From Frankiaceae bacterium (GTDB lineage: Bacteria > Actinomycetota > Actinomycetes > BP-191), in contig DATMES010000044.1 in the NCBI GenBank assembly GCA_035556555.1, forward strand, positions 1 to 48,207: 48,207 nucleotides of DNA. Reading direction: 5' to 3'. This document shows, in pieces, positions 22,056 through 31,116 of the stretch (its first letter is position 1; every line of letters begins with the position of its first letter). The translations under genes were made by a program, and so were the position numbers. The notes beneath the pieces are model-generated. The model ran no database searches and was not told the origin of the DNA. It saw only the letters and a list, made by a program, of their open reading frames with translations.

Positions 22056-22784
22056 TTACTCGGAGGTGACAGTGGGAGCGATGGCAAGCGCCTCGGCAGC
22101 GGCCTCGGCGACGGCGTTCTCCATGATCCGCGCGAACAGCGGCTCGATCGTGGCGAGCGCCAGCGGCGGCAGCCTGCGCAGCGACTCGGTGATCCGTGGC
22201 AGGTCGTCCGGGGGCATGCCGGCGGCGACGTACGGCGCCCACACCTCGTCGAGGAACAGCGCGACCCAGCGCTGCGCGATCCGCGCGAGGTCGGTGAACA
22301 GCTGCGCGCCCTCGGTCAGCAGCGCCTCGACGGGCAGGCCCGCCGAACGCAGCTCGCGGGCGGCGTAGAGGACGCGCGCGCTCGGCACGACGTAGCCGTC
22401 GTCCCGCGGCACGACGAGCCCGAGCGCGACCGAGCCCTCCAGCGAGTCGTCGTCCACGTCGAATTCCGTCGCGAGCTCCTCGCGGGTGAACACCCGTGCC
22501 GCCTCCTGTCGCCACGACGCGTCGAGCGCCTCCTCGAAGCCGAGCAGGTCGGCGAGGCCGTAGCCGCGCTCCCACGCCTGGAACAGCTCGCGGATGGCGG
22601 CCAGCGAGAAGCCGCGCTCGGTCAGCCGCGCGATGTGGTGGAGGCGCGCGACGTGCCCCTCGTCGTAGTGGCCCGTACGCCCGACGAGGCGCGGGGGAGG
22701 GAGCAGGCCGCGTTCCTGGTACGCCCTGATGTTGCGGGAGGTCGTGCCCGTGCGCTGGGCGAGCTGGTCGATCGTCAGGTCCAT
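22056..22784 (-). CDS. MerR family transcriptional regulator
   Basis: 242 residues. The N-terminal MerR winged helix is clear: MDLTIDQLAQRTGTTSRNIR, AYQERGLLPPPRLVGRTGHY, HVARLHHIARLTERGFSLAA. The remaining 160 residues form a helical effector domain of the type seen in actinobacterial MerR regulators without metal-binding cysteines. The ATG overlaps the stop of the pmbA-like gene by one base (TGATG), so it is the third gene of a tldD-pmbA-merR operon. The ligand and targets are unknown. Confidence 0.92.
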   Translation of the reverse strand: MDLTIDQLAQRTGTTSRNIRAYQERGLLPPPRLVGRTGHYDEGHVARLHHIARLTERGFSLAAIRELFQAWERGYGLADLLGFEEALDASWRQEAARVFTREELATEFDVDDDSLEGSVALGLVVPRDDGYVVPSARVLYAARELRSAGLPVEALLTEGAQLFTDLARIAQRWVALFLDEVWAPYVAAGMPPDDLPRITESLRRLPPLALATIEPLFARIMENAVAEAAAEALAIAPTVTSE

Positions 22785-24112
22785 CAGAACGACGTCGCGG
22801 ACGAGAAGTGGAACTTCCCTATCCGCAACGCCGGCACCCGTACGCTCCCGCCGAACTCGCTGCCGAGCTGCGTCTCCCGTCCCACCGCCTCGACGGCGTC
22901 GAGCGCGGCGAGCACCGACTGCGTGAAGCGCAGGTTGCGCACGCCGCCGACGATCGCGCCGTCCTCCACGAGGAACGTCCCGTCGCGCGTCATCCCCGTG
23001 ATCGTCGTGGTCAGCGCGTGGAGGGCGTTGGTGTAGTGGAAGCGCGTGACGAGCAGCCCGCGCTCGATGCCGCCGACGAGGTCGTCGAGGGAGGCATCCC
23101 CTGGCCGCAGTGACGGGTTGCCCGGTACGCCGCCCTGCGGGTTGGGCGCGGGGTACGCGTGCCCTGTCGACGTCGTACCGCCGAGCTTGGCCGACATCCG
23201 GTCGTGCGCGACCTCGCGCGCGACGCCGGCGTCCACGAGAGTCAGCGGCCGCTTCGGCGTGCCCTCGGCGTCGAACGGCTGCCCGAGCATGTCCGGCACG
23301 AGCGGGTCGTCGACGATTGTGACCAGCGGGGAGCAGACGCGTTCGCCGAGCTTGCCGGAGACCGCCGAACGCCCCTCCACGACGTCGCGGCCGCCGAACG
23401 CCAGCCACGCGAGCCACTCCACCAGCGCGCTGACCGCGGGCGCCTCGAGGACGACCTGCCAGTCGCCGGGCTCGACGTCACGGGGGTTACGGCCGCGGAC
23501 GACCTTGTCGACGGCGCGGCGCGCGACGGCGTCCGCGTCGAGCGCGCCGATGGCCGCGGTGGTGTCCTCGCCCCAGCCCGTCGAGTCATCCCCGGAGACG
23601 AGGCAGGTCAGCGCCGCGCGGGTCGAGGCGTGGTACGCCGAGACACCGAGCGAGTTGACGACGGCCACCTCGTGGCGGCCGCTCTCGGCGGTGCCGGCCG
23701 CGACCATGCCGTCGCCGAGGTGGCTCAGCATCGTCTTGACGAGCGCCGCGCGGTCGGCGGGGGAGGCGCTGCCGGTGGCCTCGTCGTCGGTGCCCGCGGG
23801 CTGGTACGACGCAGGCTCGGCCAGCCCCGCGAAGCCCTCGTCGGGCGGCGTCACGCGCGCCGCCTCGACAGCCGCCTTCGCCGCGTCGCGCAGACCGGAC
23901 GGCGTGAGGTCGTTGGTCGCGACGACGCCGACGCGGGCCCCGTCGACGACGACGCGGACCCGCGCCTCGCCGTCGACACGGGCGGTGTTCTGGTGCACGC
24001 GCGACTCCGCGAAGCGCGTCAGCGCGGTGTCGTCGCGGGTCAGCAGCACCTCGACGGCATCGGCGCCCTCGGTCTTCAGAGCGTTCTCGCCCAGCGCGAT
24101 GAGGTCGCTCAT
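22784..24112 (-). CDS. TldE/PmbA family metalloprotease subunit
   Basis: 442 residues. Family features are the N-terminal VEVLLTRDDTALTRFAESRV, RVRVVVDGARVGVVATNDLT, GDWQVVLEAPAVSALVEWLA, VCSPLVTIVDDPLVPDMLGQ, GVPGNPSLRPGDASLDDLVG and the C-terminal IVGGVRNLRFTQSVLAALDA. TldE lacks the HExxxH zinc site and pairs with TldD to form a cytosolic TldD/E protease that processes small modified peptides. It overlaps the upstream tldD by 4 bp (ATGA), as expected for a complex, and the downstream merR by 1 bp. Confidence 0.92.
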   Translation of the reverse strand: MSDLIALGENALKTEGADAVEVLLTRDDTALTRFAESRVHQNTARVDGEARVRVVVDGARVGVVATNDLTPSGLRDAAKAAVEAARVTPPDEGFAGLAEPASYQPAGTDDEATGSASPADRAALVKTMLSHLGDGMVAAGTAESGRHEVAVVNSLGVSAYHASTRAALTCLVSGDDSTGWGEDTTAAIGALDADAVARRAVDKVVRGRNPRDVEPGDWQVVLEAPAVSALVEWLAWLAFGGRDVVEGRSAVSGKLGERVCSPLVTIVDDPLVPDMLGQPFDAEGTPKRPLTLVDAGVAREVAHDRMSAKLGGTTSTGHAYPAPNPQGGVPGNPSLRPGDASLDDLVGGIERGLLVTRFHYTNALHALTTTITGMTRDGTFLVEDGAIVGGVRNLRFTQSVLAALDAVEAVGRETQLGSEFGGSVRVPALRIGKFHFSSATSF

Positions 24113-25560
24113 GGCCGCGCTCCCGTCGTGACGCCGCGGAAGCGGCCCGTCGGCGCGCCGTGGGCGACGCGCGCGGTCTGCATCGGCTGCCCCTTGCCGC
24201 AGTTGGGCACGCCCCAGACCTTCCAGTCGGAGCCGAGCGCGTCGCAGGCGTTCCAGAAGACCGGCGTACGGCCGCTGTACGTCGGGTTGCGGTAGAGCTG
24301 CCCGAGGCGGCCGTGGCGGATCTCGTACGCCGCCTCGCAGCCGAACTGGAAGTTCAGCCGCTTGTCGTCGATGGACCACGAACGGTTGGTCGCGAACAGC
24401 ACGCCGTCGTCGGTGTCGGCGATCACGTCGTCCATCGAGCCCGCGTCGCCGGGCTGCAACGAGACGTTGTTCATGCGGATCAGCGGGATGGTGCTCCACG
24501 AGTCGGCGCGCGCCGTGCCGTTGGACCGCTCGCCGAGCAGCGCCGCGGTCTCGCGTGACGTGAGGAACCCCTGCAGCACGCCGCCGACGATGATCGGCGC
24601 GGTGCCCGCGGGCACGCCCTCGTCGTCGTAGCCGAACGTCCCCAGCGCACCCGGCGTCGTCGCGTCGGCGAGGATGTTCACGAGGGGGGAGCCGTACCGC
24701 AGCGTGCCGCGGTCGGCGATCTCGACCCACGACGTGCCGGCGAACGCCCGCTCCATCCCCATGATCCGGTCGAGCTCGGTGGGGTGGCCCACGGACTCGT
24801 GCACCTGCAGCGCGAGCTGGCTCGACTCGATCAGCAGCGTCGCGTCGTCGCGCTGCGGCAGCTCGGGCGCGGTGAGCAGCGCCACCGCTTCCTGGCAGGA
24901 CGACAGCGCGTGGCCCGGCAGGTCGAGCCGCGTCACGTCCTCCCACCCGCCGCAGGTGAACTGGCCGCGGAACGAGTTGGGCCAGGAGCGGCGTTGCAGC
25001 TCGCCCTCGCCGAGCGCGGTGCCGCGCAGCCCGCCGCCGACCTGGACGACCGTCTGGTCGAACCACGCCTCGTCGCTCGCACGGTAGATCGTCGTGCGCT
25101 GCCACGCGTCGGTCGTCGCCTCGACGTACGCGATCCCTGCCGCCTCGCGACCGGCCGCCGTCGTCGCGAGCAGCAGGTCGATCTTCTCGGCGAGCGGCAC
25201 GTCGAACGGGTTGCGCTCGTGCGGCGTCTCGTACGTCCCCGCGGGCCGCGGCGTGTCGTCGAGCACCACAGGGGAGCCGCGCAACGGCGCCGACGCGCGC
25301 GCGATCTCGACCGCGCGTTCGGCGGCCTGGCGGAGGCCGTCGGGGGAGTTCGTCGCGGCGAAGCCCCACGCGCCTCCGGCGAGGACGCGGACGCCGACAC
25401 CGCGTGAGGACGTACGGCTCACGCCCTCCACCCGGTCGTCGCGGACGTCGACGGACTCGCTCAGCTCCTCGACGACGCGGACGTCCGCGAAGTCGGCACC
25501 GGCGGTACGGGCCGCGGCGAGCGCGGTGGCAGCCCACTCCTGGGCGAGGTCGTTCTGCAC
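24109..25560 (-). CDS. tldD: TldD family metalloprotease
   Basis: 483 residues, the catalytic partner of TldE. The zinc-site motif HESVGH is at 254-259, in the segment QLALQVHESVGHPTELDRIM. Also seen are SSRGVGVRVLAGGAWGFAAT at the N-terminus, GTFGYDDEGVPAGTAPII, IPLIRMNNVSLQPGDAGSMD and the GCEAAYEIRHGRLGQL region. The GTG at 25560 has a -10 TATGCT 6 nt upstream and no ribosome binding site, so it appears leaderless. First gene of tldD-pmbA-merR. The start codon of the divergent PHP gene is only 22 bp away. Confidence 0.93.
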   Translation of the reverse strand: MQNDLAQEWAATALAAARTAGADFADVRVVEELSESVDVRDDRVEGVSRTSSRGVGVRVLAGGAWGFAATNSPDGLRQAAERAVEIARASAPLRGSPVVLDDTPRPAGTYETPHERNPFDVPLAEKIDLLLATTAAGREAAGIAYVEATTDAWQRTTIYRASDEAWFDQTVVQVGGGLRGTALGEGELQRRSWPNSFRGQFTCGGWEDVTRLDLPGHALSSCQEAVALLTAPELPQRDDATLLIESSQLALQVHESVGHPTELDRIMGMERAFAGTSWVEIADRGTLRYGSPLVNILADATTPGALGTFGYDDEGVPAGTAPIIVGGVLQGFLTSRETAALLGERSNGTARADSWSTIPLIRMNNVSLQPGDAGSMDDVIADTDDGVLFATNRSWSIDDKRLNFQFGCEAAYEIRHGRLGQLYRNPTYSGRTPVFWNACDALGSDWKVWGVPNCGKGQPMQTARVAHGAPTGRFRGVTTGARP

Positions 25561-25566
25561 GGCCCG

Positions 25567-25576
25567 AGCATAGGCT
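25567..25576. promoter_or_regulatory. Overlapping divergent -10 boxes for tldD and the PHP gene
   Basis: On the minus strand TATGCT (25572-25567) lies 6 nt before the tldD GTG; on the plus strand TAGGCT (25571-25576) lies 6 nt before the PHP GTG at 25583. The hexamers share two bases, and the layout is symmetric about 25571/25572. Two polymerases could not occupy both at once. Confidence 0.55.
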
Positions 25577-25582
25577 CGGCGG

Positions 25583-26425
25583 GTGCGTATCGACCTGCAC
25601 GCCCACAGCACGGCCAGCGACGGCACCTGCACGCCCGCGCAGGTGATGCGCAACGCCGCCGCCGCCGGCCTCGACGTCGTCGCGCTGACCGATCACGACA
25701 CCGTCGCGGGCCACGCCGAGGCCGTCTCGGCGCTGCCCGCCGGCCTGACGCTCGTGCCCGGTGCGGAGCTGTCCTGCGTGTGGGAGGGGATCAGCCTGCA
25801 CCTGCTGGCGTACCTGTTCGACCCGGCCGACGCCGCGCTCGCGGCCGAGCTCGAGCTGCTGCGTACGGACCGCGACCGGCGGGCCCGCGAGATGGTGCGG
25901 CGGCTCGTCGACCTCGGCGTCGACATCGCGTACGAGCGCGTCCTCGAGCTGTCCGCGGGCGGCGCGGTCGGGCGTCCGCACGTCGCGCGCGCGCTCGTCG
26001 AGGCAGGCGTCGTGGCCGACGTCGCCGGGGCGTTCACGGACGAGTGGATCGGGTCGGAGGGGAGGGCGTACGTCGACAAGTACGCGCTCGACCCGTGCCG
26101 CGCCGTGAGCCTCGTGAACGACGCGGGCGGCGTCGCCGTCTTCGCGCACCCTGGCGCGCACAAGCGAGGCCGCGTGCTGCCGCCGGAGGCCGTCGAGGCG
26201 CTCGCCGCCGCGGGTCTCGCGGGCCTCGAGGTGGATCACCCCGACCACGACCCCGAGACGCGTACGCGACTCCGCGCCCAGGCGCGAGAGCTCCGCCTGC
26301 TCGTCACCGGCTCCAGCGACGACCACGGCTCCATCACGGGCCACCGGCTCGGCTGCGAGGCCACCGGCCCCGTGACGTACGAAGCCCTGGTGGAGCGCGC
26401 GTCGCGCGAGCCGGTGACGGCGTGA
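25583..26425 (+). CDS. PHP domain phosphoesterase (TrpH/RNase AM-like)
   Basis: 280 residues of a PHP metal-dependent phosphoesterase. Metal ligands are visible as DLHAHSTASDGT at the start, ALTDHDTVAGH, PGAELSC, VFAHPGAHKRG and the C-terminal TGSSDDHG. This subgroup includes E. coli YciV/RNase AM, which trims 5' ends of small RNAs or hydrolyses 3',5'-bisphosphonucleotides; which applies here is not known. The GTG at 25583 appears leaderless. Its stop overlaps the marC start (GTGA), so the two are coupled. Confidence 0.92.
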   Translation: MRIDLHAHSTASDGTCTPAQVMRNAAAAGLDVVALTDHDTVAGHAEAVSALPAGLTLVPGAELSCVWEGISLHLLAYLFDPADAALAAELELLRTDRDRRAREMVRRLVDLGVDIAYERVLELSAGGAVGRPHVARALVEAGVVADVAGAFTDEWIGSEGRAYVDKYALDPCRAVSLVNDAGGVAVFAHPGAHKRGRVLPPEAVEALAAAGLAGLEVDHPDHDPETRTRLRAQARELRLLVTGSSDDHGSITGHRLGCEATGPVTYEALVERASREPVTA

Positions 26426-27033
26426 ACGCCGTCTCGTGGCGGCTGTTCGGCGAGGTGTTCGTGACGCTGACGGTCATCATGGACCCGCTCGGAACGGTGC
26501 CGATCTTCCTCGGCCTGACGGCAGGCCGCCCCCCGCAGGCACGGCGCAGGCTCGCCGCGCAGGCGGTGCTCGTGGCGGGGTCGGTCATCGCGACGTTCGC
26601 GGTGTTCGGGCAGCAGATCCTCGGCTACCTCGGCATCACGCTCCCCGCGTTGCAGGGCGCCGGCGGCCTGCTGCTCGTGCTCGTCGCGCTGGAGCTGCTG
26701 CGCGGCGGCGCGGGGGCGCCGGAGGAGGTGCCCGACGTCAACGTCGCTCTCGTCCCGCTGGGCACGCCGCTGCTCGCGGGGCCCGGCGCGATCGCGGCGA
26801 CGATCGTGTTCGTACGCCAGGCCGACGGCGCCGCGGACGTCCTCGCCATCGCGCTCGGGCTGGTCGCGGTGCACGCCGCCCTGTGGCTCGCGCTGCGGTA
26901 CTCCGCGGGCGTGCTGCGCGTCGTCGGCGACGCCGGCATCCACCTCGTCACGCGCATCCTCGGCCTGCTGCTCACGGCCATCGCGGTGCAGCTGCTCGCC
27001 GAGTCCGTGAGGGCGTTCGTCGAGGCCGCCTGA
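26422..27033 (+). CDS. MarC family integral membrane protein
   Basis: 203 residues with about six membrane helices. Family signatures are FVTLTVIMDPLGTVPIFLGL at the N-terminus and VPLGTPLLAGPGAIAATIVF in the middle. Despite the name, MarC proteins have no proven role in multidrug resistance. The GTG start overlaps the PHP stop by 4 bp. The order DUF6758, PHP, MarC recurs in actinobacteria, though here the tldD operon and a secreted protein lie in between. Confidence 0.92.
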   Translation: MNAVSWRLFGEVFVTLTVIMDPLGTVPIFLGLTAGRPPQARRRLAAQAVLVAGSVIATFAVFGQQILGYLGITLPALQGAGGLLLVLVALELLRGGAGAPEEVPDVNVALVPLGTPLLAGPGAIAATIVFVRQADGAADVLAIALGLVAVHAALWLALRYSAGVLRVVGDAGIHLVTRILGLLLTAIAVQLLAESVRAFVEAA

Positions 27034-27136
27034 CCGTCCGGCGCAAAGGCGGCGGAATGACTAATTCGGGTCATAGTCGCCGGGACGTACGGCGCGTCAC
27101 GATGAGCCATCACCCCGCGACTGGGAGCAGGACCCC

Positions 27137-27505
27137 GTGACCCGAGCACTGATCGTGGACGACGAAGAGGACATGCGCTTCCTCGTCCGGACCGTCATCG
27201 AGGCGGCCAACAACGGGCTCGAGGTCGCCGGCGAGGCGGCCGACGGCGACGCCGCGATCGCGTACTGGCGGGCCGAGCGCCCCGAGGTCGTCGTCCTGGA
27301 CCACCGCATGCCCGGGCTGTCCGGGCTCGAGGTCGCCGAACGCATCCTCGCCGAGTCGCCCGAGCAGCGGATCATCCTGTTCTCGGCCTACCTGGACCCT
27401 GAGACGACCGCGGAGGCGACCCGGGTCGGTGTCGACCTGTGCCTCGCCAAGAGCGACTACTCCCGGCTTCCCGAGGCACTGTGGCGACTCGCTCCGCCGG
27501 CCTGA
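27137..27505 (+). CDS. Stand-alone response regulator receiver domain
   Basis: 122 residues, one receiver domain and nothing else. The acidic pocket is IVDDEED, the phospho-acceptor Asp55 lies in VVLDHRMPGLSGLE, and the conserved Lys is in LCLAKSD. With no output domain it must act by phosphotransfer or protein contact. The GTG at 27137 has AGGA 4 nt upstream. The downstream kinase gene begins inside its last 25 bp. First gene of the receiver-kinase-kinase-receiver operon. Confidence 0.92.
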   Translation: MTRALIVDDEEDMRFLVRTVIEAANNGLEVAGEAADGDAAIAYWRAERPEVVVLDHRMPGLSGLEVAERILAESPEQRIILFSAYLDPETTAEATRVGVDLCLAKSDYSRLPEALWRLAPPA

Positions 27506-29481
27506 CAGGCGGCGCCATCGCCGTCGCCGCCGTACTCACGGCGGGCGGCGCGATCGGCGCGCGCGCGGCAGGGTCGGCGGCCGACAACGCCAGGGAGAAC
27601 GGCGCGCGCCGCGCCGCCACCGCGACCACGCGCGCGTTCGCCGCGTCGGTCGAGGGCGTCCGGCGCACCGTCGACTCCGTCGCGCTGCTCGCGCCGCGCA
27701 TCGCCGCGAGCCCCACCGCCCCGCCCGCGCAGCTGCCCGGGCTGCTCTCCGAACGCGGCGTCCGCGCCGTCGCCGTCCTTTCCGCCACCGGCCACCCCGC
27801 GGTGGTCGCGGGGGTGCTCCCCGAGGGGCTCGCCGCCGCCGCGCTGCGTGCGGACCTCGCCGCCGCGCTCGACGTCGCGCGCGACACCGGCGACCCGCAC
27901 GCGGGGGTCGCCGGTCGCGACATCGCCGTGGTCATCCCGGTGTACGACGGCATGGTCGCCTCGACCGAGGCACGCCGGACCGCGCTCACGTCCTGGGTCG
28001 TCGCCGTGGTCGACGTGAAGTCGCTCGTCGGAGGCGCGACCGCCGACGGCGAGACCGCCGTCCTCAGCGTCGGCGGCATCCCCGTCACGCCGGCCGCGAA
28101 GGCAGACGGCACCAGCGCCGACGTCACCGTCGACCTCGGCGGCCAGCCGCTGCAGCTCGTCGTCACCGCGCCCGTCGAGGGCGGCGCCCGGGCGATCGCG
28201 GTGGTCATCCTGCTGCTCGGCATCCTCGGGGCGGCCGGCGCGCTGCTCGTCGGCGCCATCGCCGAACGCGCCCTCCGGCGCTCGCGGGCGACGACCGACG
28301 CGCTCGAACGCGAGACCCGTACCGTCGCCGAGATCGGCCCGCTCCTCCAGCAGAGCCTCGACCTCGCCGAGGTGCTGCCGGCCGTGGCCGTACGGCTCTC
28401 CGACGAGTTCCAGCTCGAGTCGTTCGCCGTCGAGCTGGTCGGCGAGCACGGCGAGCCGGTGGACGTGTTCTCCGTGGGGCGGCGCTCCGTCGGCGACGCC
28501 GAGGTGTTCATCGCTCCCGAGGGCATCCCCGCGGGTGTCGAGGTCGCGCTCCCGCTGCTCCGCGCGGGGCGCACGATCGGCAGGCTGCGGCTCGCGCCGC
28601 GCGACCACCTCTCGACCATCCAGGTCGACGCCCTGCGCGGCGCCGCGGACCTCATTGCCGTGGCGACGTACAACGTCGAGCTGTACGAGCGCGAGCAGGC
28701 GACCGTCCGCCGCCTCCAGGAGCTCGACACGCTGAAGGACGCGTTCCTCGGCACGATCTCCCACGAGCTGCGGACACCGATCACCGCGATCAGCGGCTTC
28801 ACCCGCATGCTCAACGAGCGCTGGGACGACCTGTCGGAGGAGATGCGCCGCGACTTCCTGCGCCGCGTCGGCCGCAACAGCGCGAGCCTCGGCATGCTCG
28901 TCGACGACCTGCTCGACTTCGCGCGACTCGAACGCCAGGCGCTGCAGACCAACGTCACGCCGATGCCGCTCGACAGCGTCGTCGCGGGGTTCGTGGCGCA
29001 GGTCGTCCCCGCGCTGGGCGACCACCCGGTCGAGACCGACCTCGCATCCGACGTCGTCGCGCTCGTCGACCCGCGCGCGATCGAGCGCGTCCTCGCCAAC
29101 CTCCTCACCAACGCCGCGAAGTTCTCGCCGCCGGGGGCGCCGGTCGAGGTGGCGCTGCGCAAGGGCGAGGCGTCGGCGGTGCTCACCGTCAGCGACCGCG
29201 GCCCCGGCATCGCCGCCGAGGACAGGCTGCGCGTGTTCACCCGCTTCTACCGCGGCGAGTCCGACATCGCGCGCTCCACCCGCGGCGCCGGCATCGGCCT
29301 CGCGGTCGTCCACGAGCTCGTGACGCAGATGGGCGGCGACATCGCCGTCCGCGGCCGCGAGCCGAACGGCACCACCATGGTCGTGCGACTGCCCCTCGCC
29401 GAGCCGGCCGAGACCGTCATCGACGACCTCCCCGCGCCCCGCGGAGCGGAAGACCTCATCCCAGCGAGGAGCAAGCCGTGA
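27481..29481 (+). CDS. Membrane sensor histidine kinase with extracytoplasmic and GAF domains
   Basis: 666 residues. In order: a membrane helix near the N-terminus, an extracytoplasmic domain of about 200 residues rich in Ala, a second helix (VVILLLGILGAAGALLVGAI, about 240-262), a GAF domain (about 285-410), HisKA with SHELRTPITAISGF (phospho-His428) and a HATPase domain with NLLTNAAKFSP, DRGPGIAAED and GAGIGLAVVHELV. The GTG at 27481 lies within the end of the receiver gene, 4 nt after GAGG; a GTG at 27439 would add 14 polar residues before the first helix. The signal is unknown. Confidence 0.9.
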   Translation: MATRSAGLTGGAIAVAAVLTAGGAIGARAAGSAADNARENGARRAATATTRAFAASVEGVRRTVDSVALLAPRIAASPTAPPAQLPGLLSERGVRAVAVLSATGHPAVVAGVLPEGLAAAALRADLAAALDVARDTGDPHAGVAGRDIAVVIPVYDGMVASTEARRTALTSWVVAVVDVKSLVGGATADGETAVLSVGGIPVTPAAKADGTSADVTVDLGGQPLQLVVTAPVEGGARAIAVVILLLGILGAAGALLVGAIAERALRRSRATTDALERETRTVAEIGPLLQQSLDLAEVLPAVAVRLSDEFQLESFAVELVGEHGEPVDVFSVGRRSVGDAEVFIAPEGIPAGVEVALPLLRAGRTIGRLRLAPRDHLSTIQVDALRGAADLIAVATYNVELYEREQATVRRLQELDTLKDAFLGTISHELRTPITAISGFTRMLNERWDDLSEEMRRDFLRRVGRNSASLGMLVDDLLDFARLERQALQTNVTPMPLDSVVAGFVAQVVPALGDHPVETDLASDVVALVDPRAIERVLANLLTNAAKFSPPGAPVEVALRKGEASAVLTVSDRGPGIAAEDRLRVFTRFYRGESDIARSTRGAGIGLAVVHELVTQMGGDIAVRGREPNGTTMVVRLPLAEPAETVIDDLPAPRGAEDLIPARSKP

Positions 29482-31112
29482 AGTCCACCGGTCGCGACCG
29501 CGCCCTCATCGCCACCGCCGTCGTCCTCGTCGTCGCCACCGCGACGCTCGTGCTGACGACGGTCCTCAAGGCGGCGAACGACGGCACGAAGGCGTTGCAG
29601 CAGCTCCAGCTCGAACAGGTCCAGCAGCTCACGCGCGGCATGGACAGCCGCATCGCGAGCACGTTCCAGTCGCTGGCCGGCATCGCGTCGGCGCCGCCGG
29701 CGTGGAACGTCACCAAGGGCGACGCCGCGGACAAGAAGCGGCTCGAGCAGTTCCAGTCGCTGAACCCCAAGGCGCGCACCGGGTTCTTCCTCGTCGACGC
29801 CAAGGGCACCATCACCAACGGCACCCTGCTGCGCGACCCCGCGTCGGTGGGGATGACGTACGACGCGAAGGCGCTTGCCGGCGTCCTCGCCGGAGCGCCC
29901 GCCATCCTGCCCGTGAGCGACGGCCTGACGACGTCGTTGCGCGTCGTCACGATCGCGTTCCCGCTCAAGGACGGCGCGCAGCAGAAGGTCATCGGCGCGA
30001 TGCTCATCGAGAGCGACCTGTCGGTCGACTCGGCGTTCAACGCGGAGGTCGCGCAGCTCAAGCGCGGGCGTACCGGCGAGTTCACGTTCGTCGACGAGAA
30101 CGGCTTCGTCGTCGCGTCGAGCAACGCCGCCTCCCTCGGCAAGGCGCTCGACGAGCCGCTGCTCGCCACCGGACGTACCGGGCTGCACAAGCCGAACGGC
30201 CGCCTCGTCGTCATCGAGCCGGTGGCCTCGGCCGGCTGGCGGACGGTGTTCCGCCAGGACATCGACGAGTTCCAGGGCGCGCTGACCGACCCGCTGTACT
30301 CCGCGCTCGCGTACGTCGTCGTCGCCGCGGTGCTCGCCGCCGGCGTCGTCGTCCTCACCCTCGGCCGCCGCCTCCGCAGGGCGCGCGAGGAGCAGCGCAG
30401 GCTCGAGGAGATCAACGCGGTCCGCGAGGAGTTCATCTCCATCGTCAGCCACGAGCTGCGGACGCCGGTGGCCGGCATGCTCGGCTTCCTGCAGACCACG
30501 CTCGACCACTGGGAAGTGATGACCGAGGGCGAACGCCAGCGCGCCATCTCGCGCGCGATGTCGTCGGCCCGGCGGCTGCATTCGCTGACCCGCGACGTCC
30601 TCGACACCTCGAGCATCGAGGCCGAGGGGATGACGTACGCGATGTCCGACGTCGACCTCCGCGAGGAGATCGCCTCCGCCGTGGCGGCGGAGCGCGACCT
30701 GCGCCCCGACCGCATCATGTCGCTGGAGCTGCCCGACGACCCCGCGTGGGTGCACTGCGACCCGGACCGCGTCCAGCAGGTCATCACCAACCTGCTCGAC
30801 AACGCCATCAAGTCGTCGCCCCCGCTGACGCCCATCGAGGTGACCGTCACGTCGTCGGACGAGACCGTCGAGGTGGTCGTCCGCGACCACGGCCCAGGTC
30901 TGTCCGACTCGGAGCTGACGCGGGTGTTCGAGAAGTTCGTCCGCGGCCGTACGTCCACGCCCACCGGCACCGGCCTCGGGCTCTACATCTGCCGCCAGCT
31001 CGTCGAGGCGCAGGGCGGGACCATCAGGGCCGAGCGCGCGGAGGACCGCGGCGCCCGCTTCGTCGTGACGCTGCCCCGCGTCCAGGCGCCCGCGGAGCCG
31101 GTCGGGGCGTGA
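29478..31112 (+). CDS. Membrane sensor histidine kinase with Cache-type sensor domain
   Basis: 544 residues. A membrane helix at about 8-30 and another near 270-295 flank a periplasmic-type region (about 35-265) with the look of a double Cache domain (FLVDAKGTITNGTL, GRTGEFTFVDENGFVVASSN). Then HisKA with SHELRTPVAGMLGF (phospho-His325) and HATPase with NLLDNAIKSSPP, RDHGPGLSD and GTGLGLYICRQLV. No HAMP domain is evident. The GTG overlaps the stop of the first kinase (GTGA) with AGGAG 6 nt before it. It is coupled to the other kinase and followed after 4 bp by a second receiver gene. Confidence 0.92.
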   Translation: MKSTGRDRALIATAVVLVVATATLVLTTVLKAANDGTKALQQLQLEQVQQLTRGMDSRIASTFQSLAGIASAPPAWNVTKGDAADKKRLEQFQSLNPKARTGFFLVDAKGTITNGTLLRDPASVGMTYDAKALAGVLAGAPAILPVSDGLTTSLRVVTIAFPLKDGAQQKVIGAMLIESDLSVDSAFNAEVAQLKRGRTGEFTFVDENGFVVASSNAASLGKALDEPLLATGRTGLHKPNGRLVVIEPVASAGWRTVFRQDIDEFQGALTDPLYSALAYVVVAAVLAAGVVVLTLGRRLRRAREEQRRLEEINAVREEFISIVSHELRTPVAGMLGFLQTTLDHWEVMTEGERQRAISRAMSSARRLHSLTRDVLDTSSIEAEGMTYAMSDVDLREEIASAVAAERDLRPDRIMSLELPDDPAWVHCDPDRVQQVITNLLDNAIKSSPPLTPIEVTVTSSDETVEVVVRDHGPGLSDSELTRVFEKFVRGRTSTPTGTGLGLYICRQLVEAQGGTIRAERAEDRGARFVVTLPRVQAPAEPVGA

Positions 31113-31116
31113 CGGT

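Noticed and set aside
22784-26344. 1186-codon minus-strand frame starting inside the PHP gene
   Set aside because: Only its last 442 codons match a protein family (PmbA); the 4-bp overlap with tldD fixes the real start at 24112.
26422-27033. Multiple antibiotic resistance function of MarC
   Set aside because: The name is historical; the family has no demonstrated resistance role.
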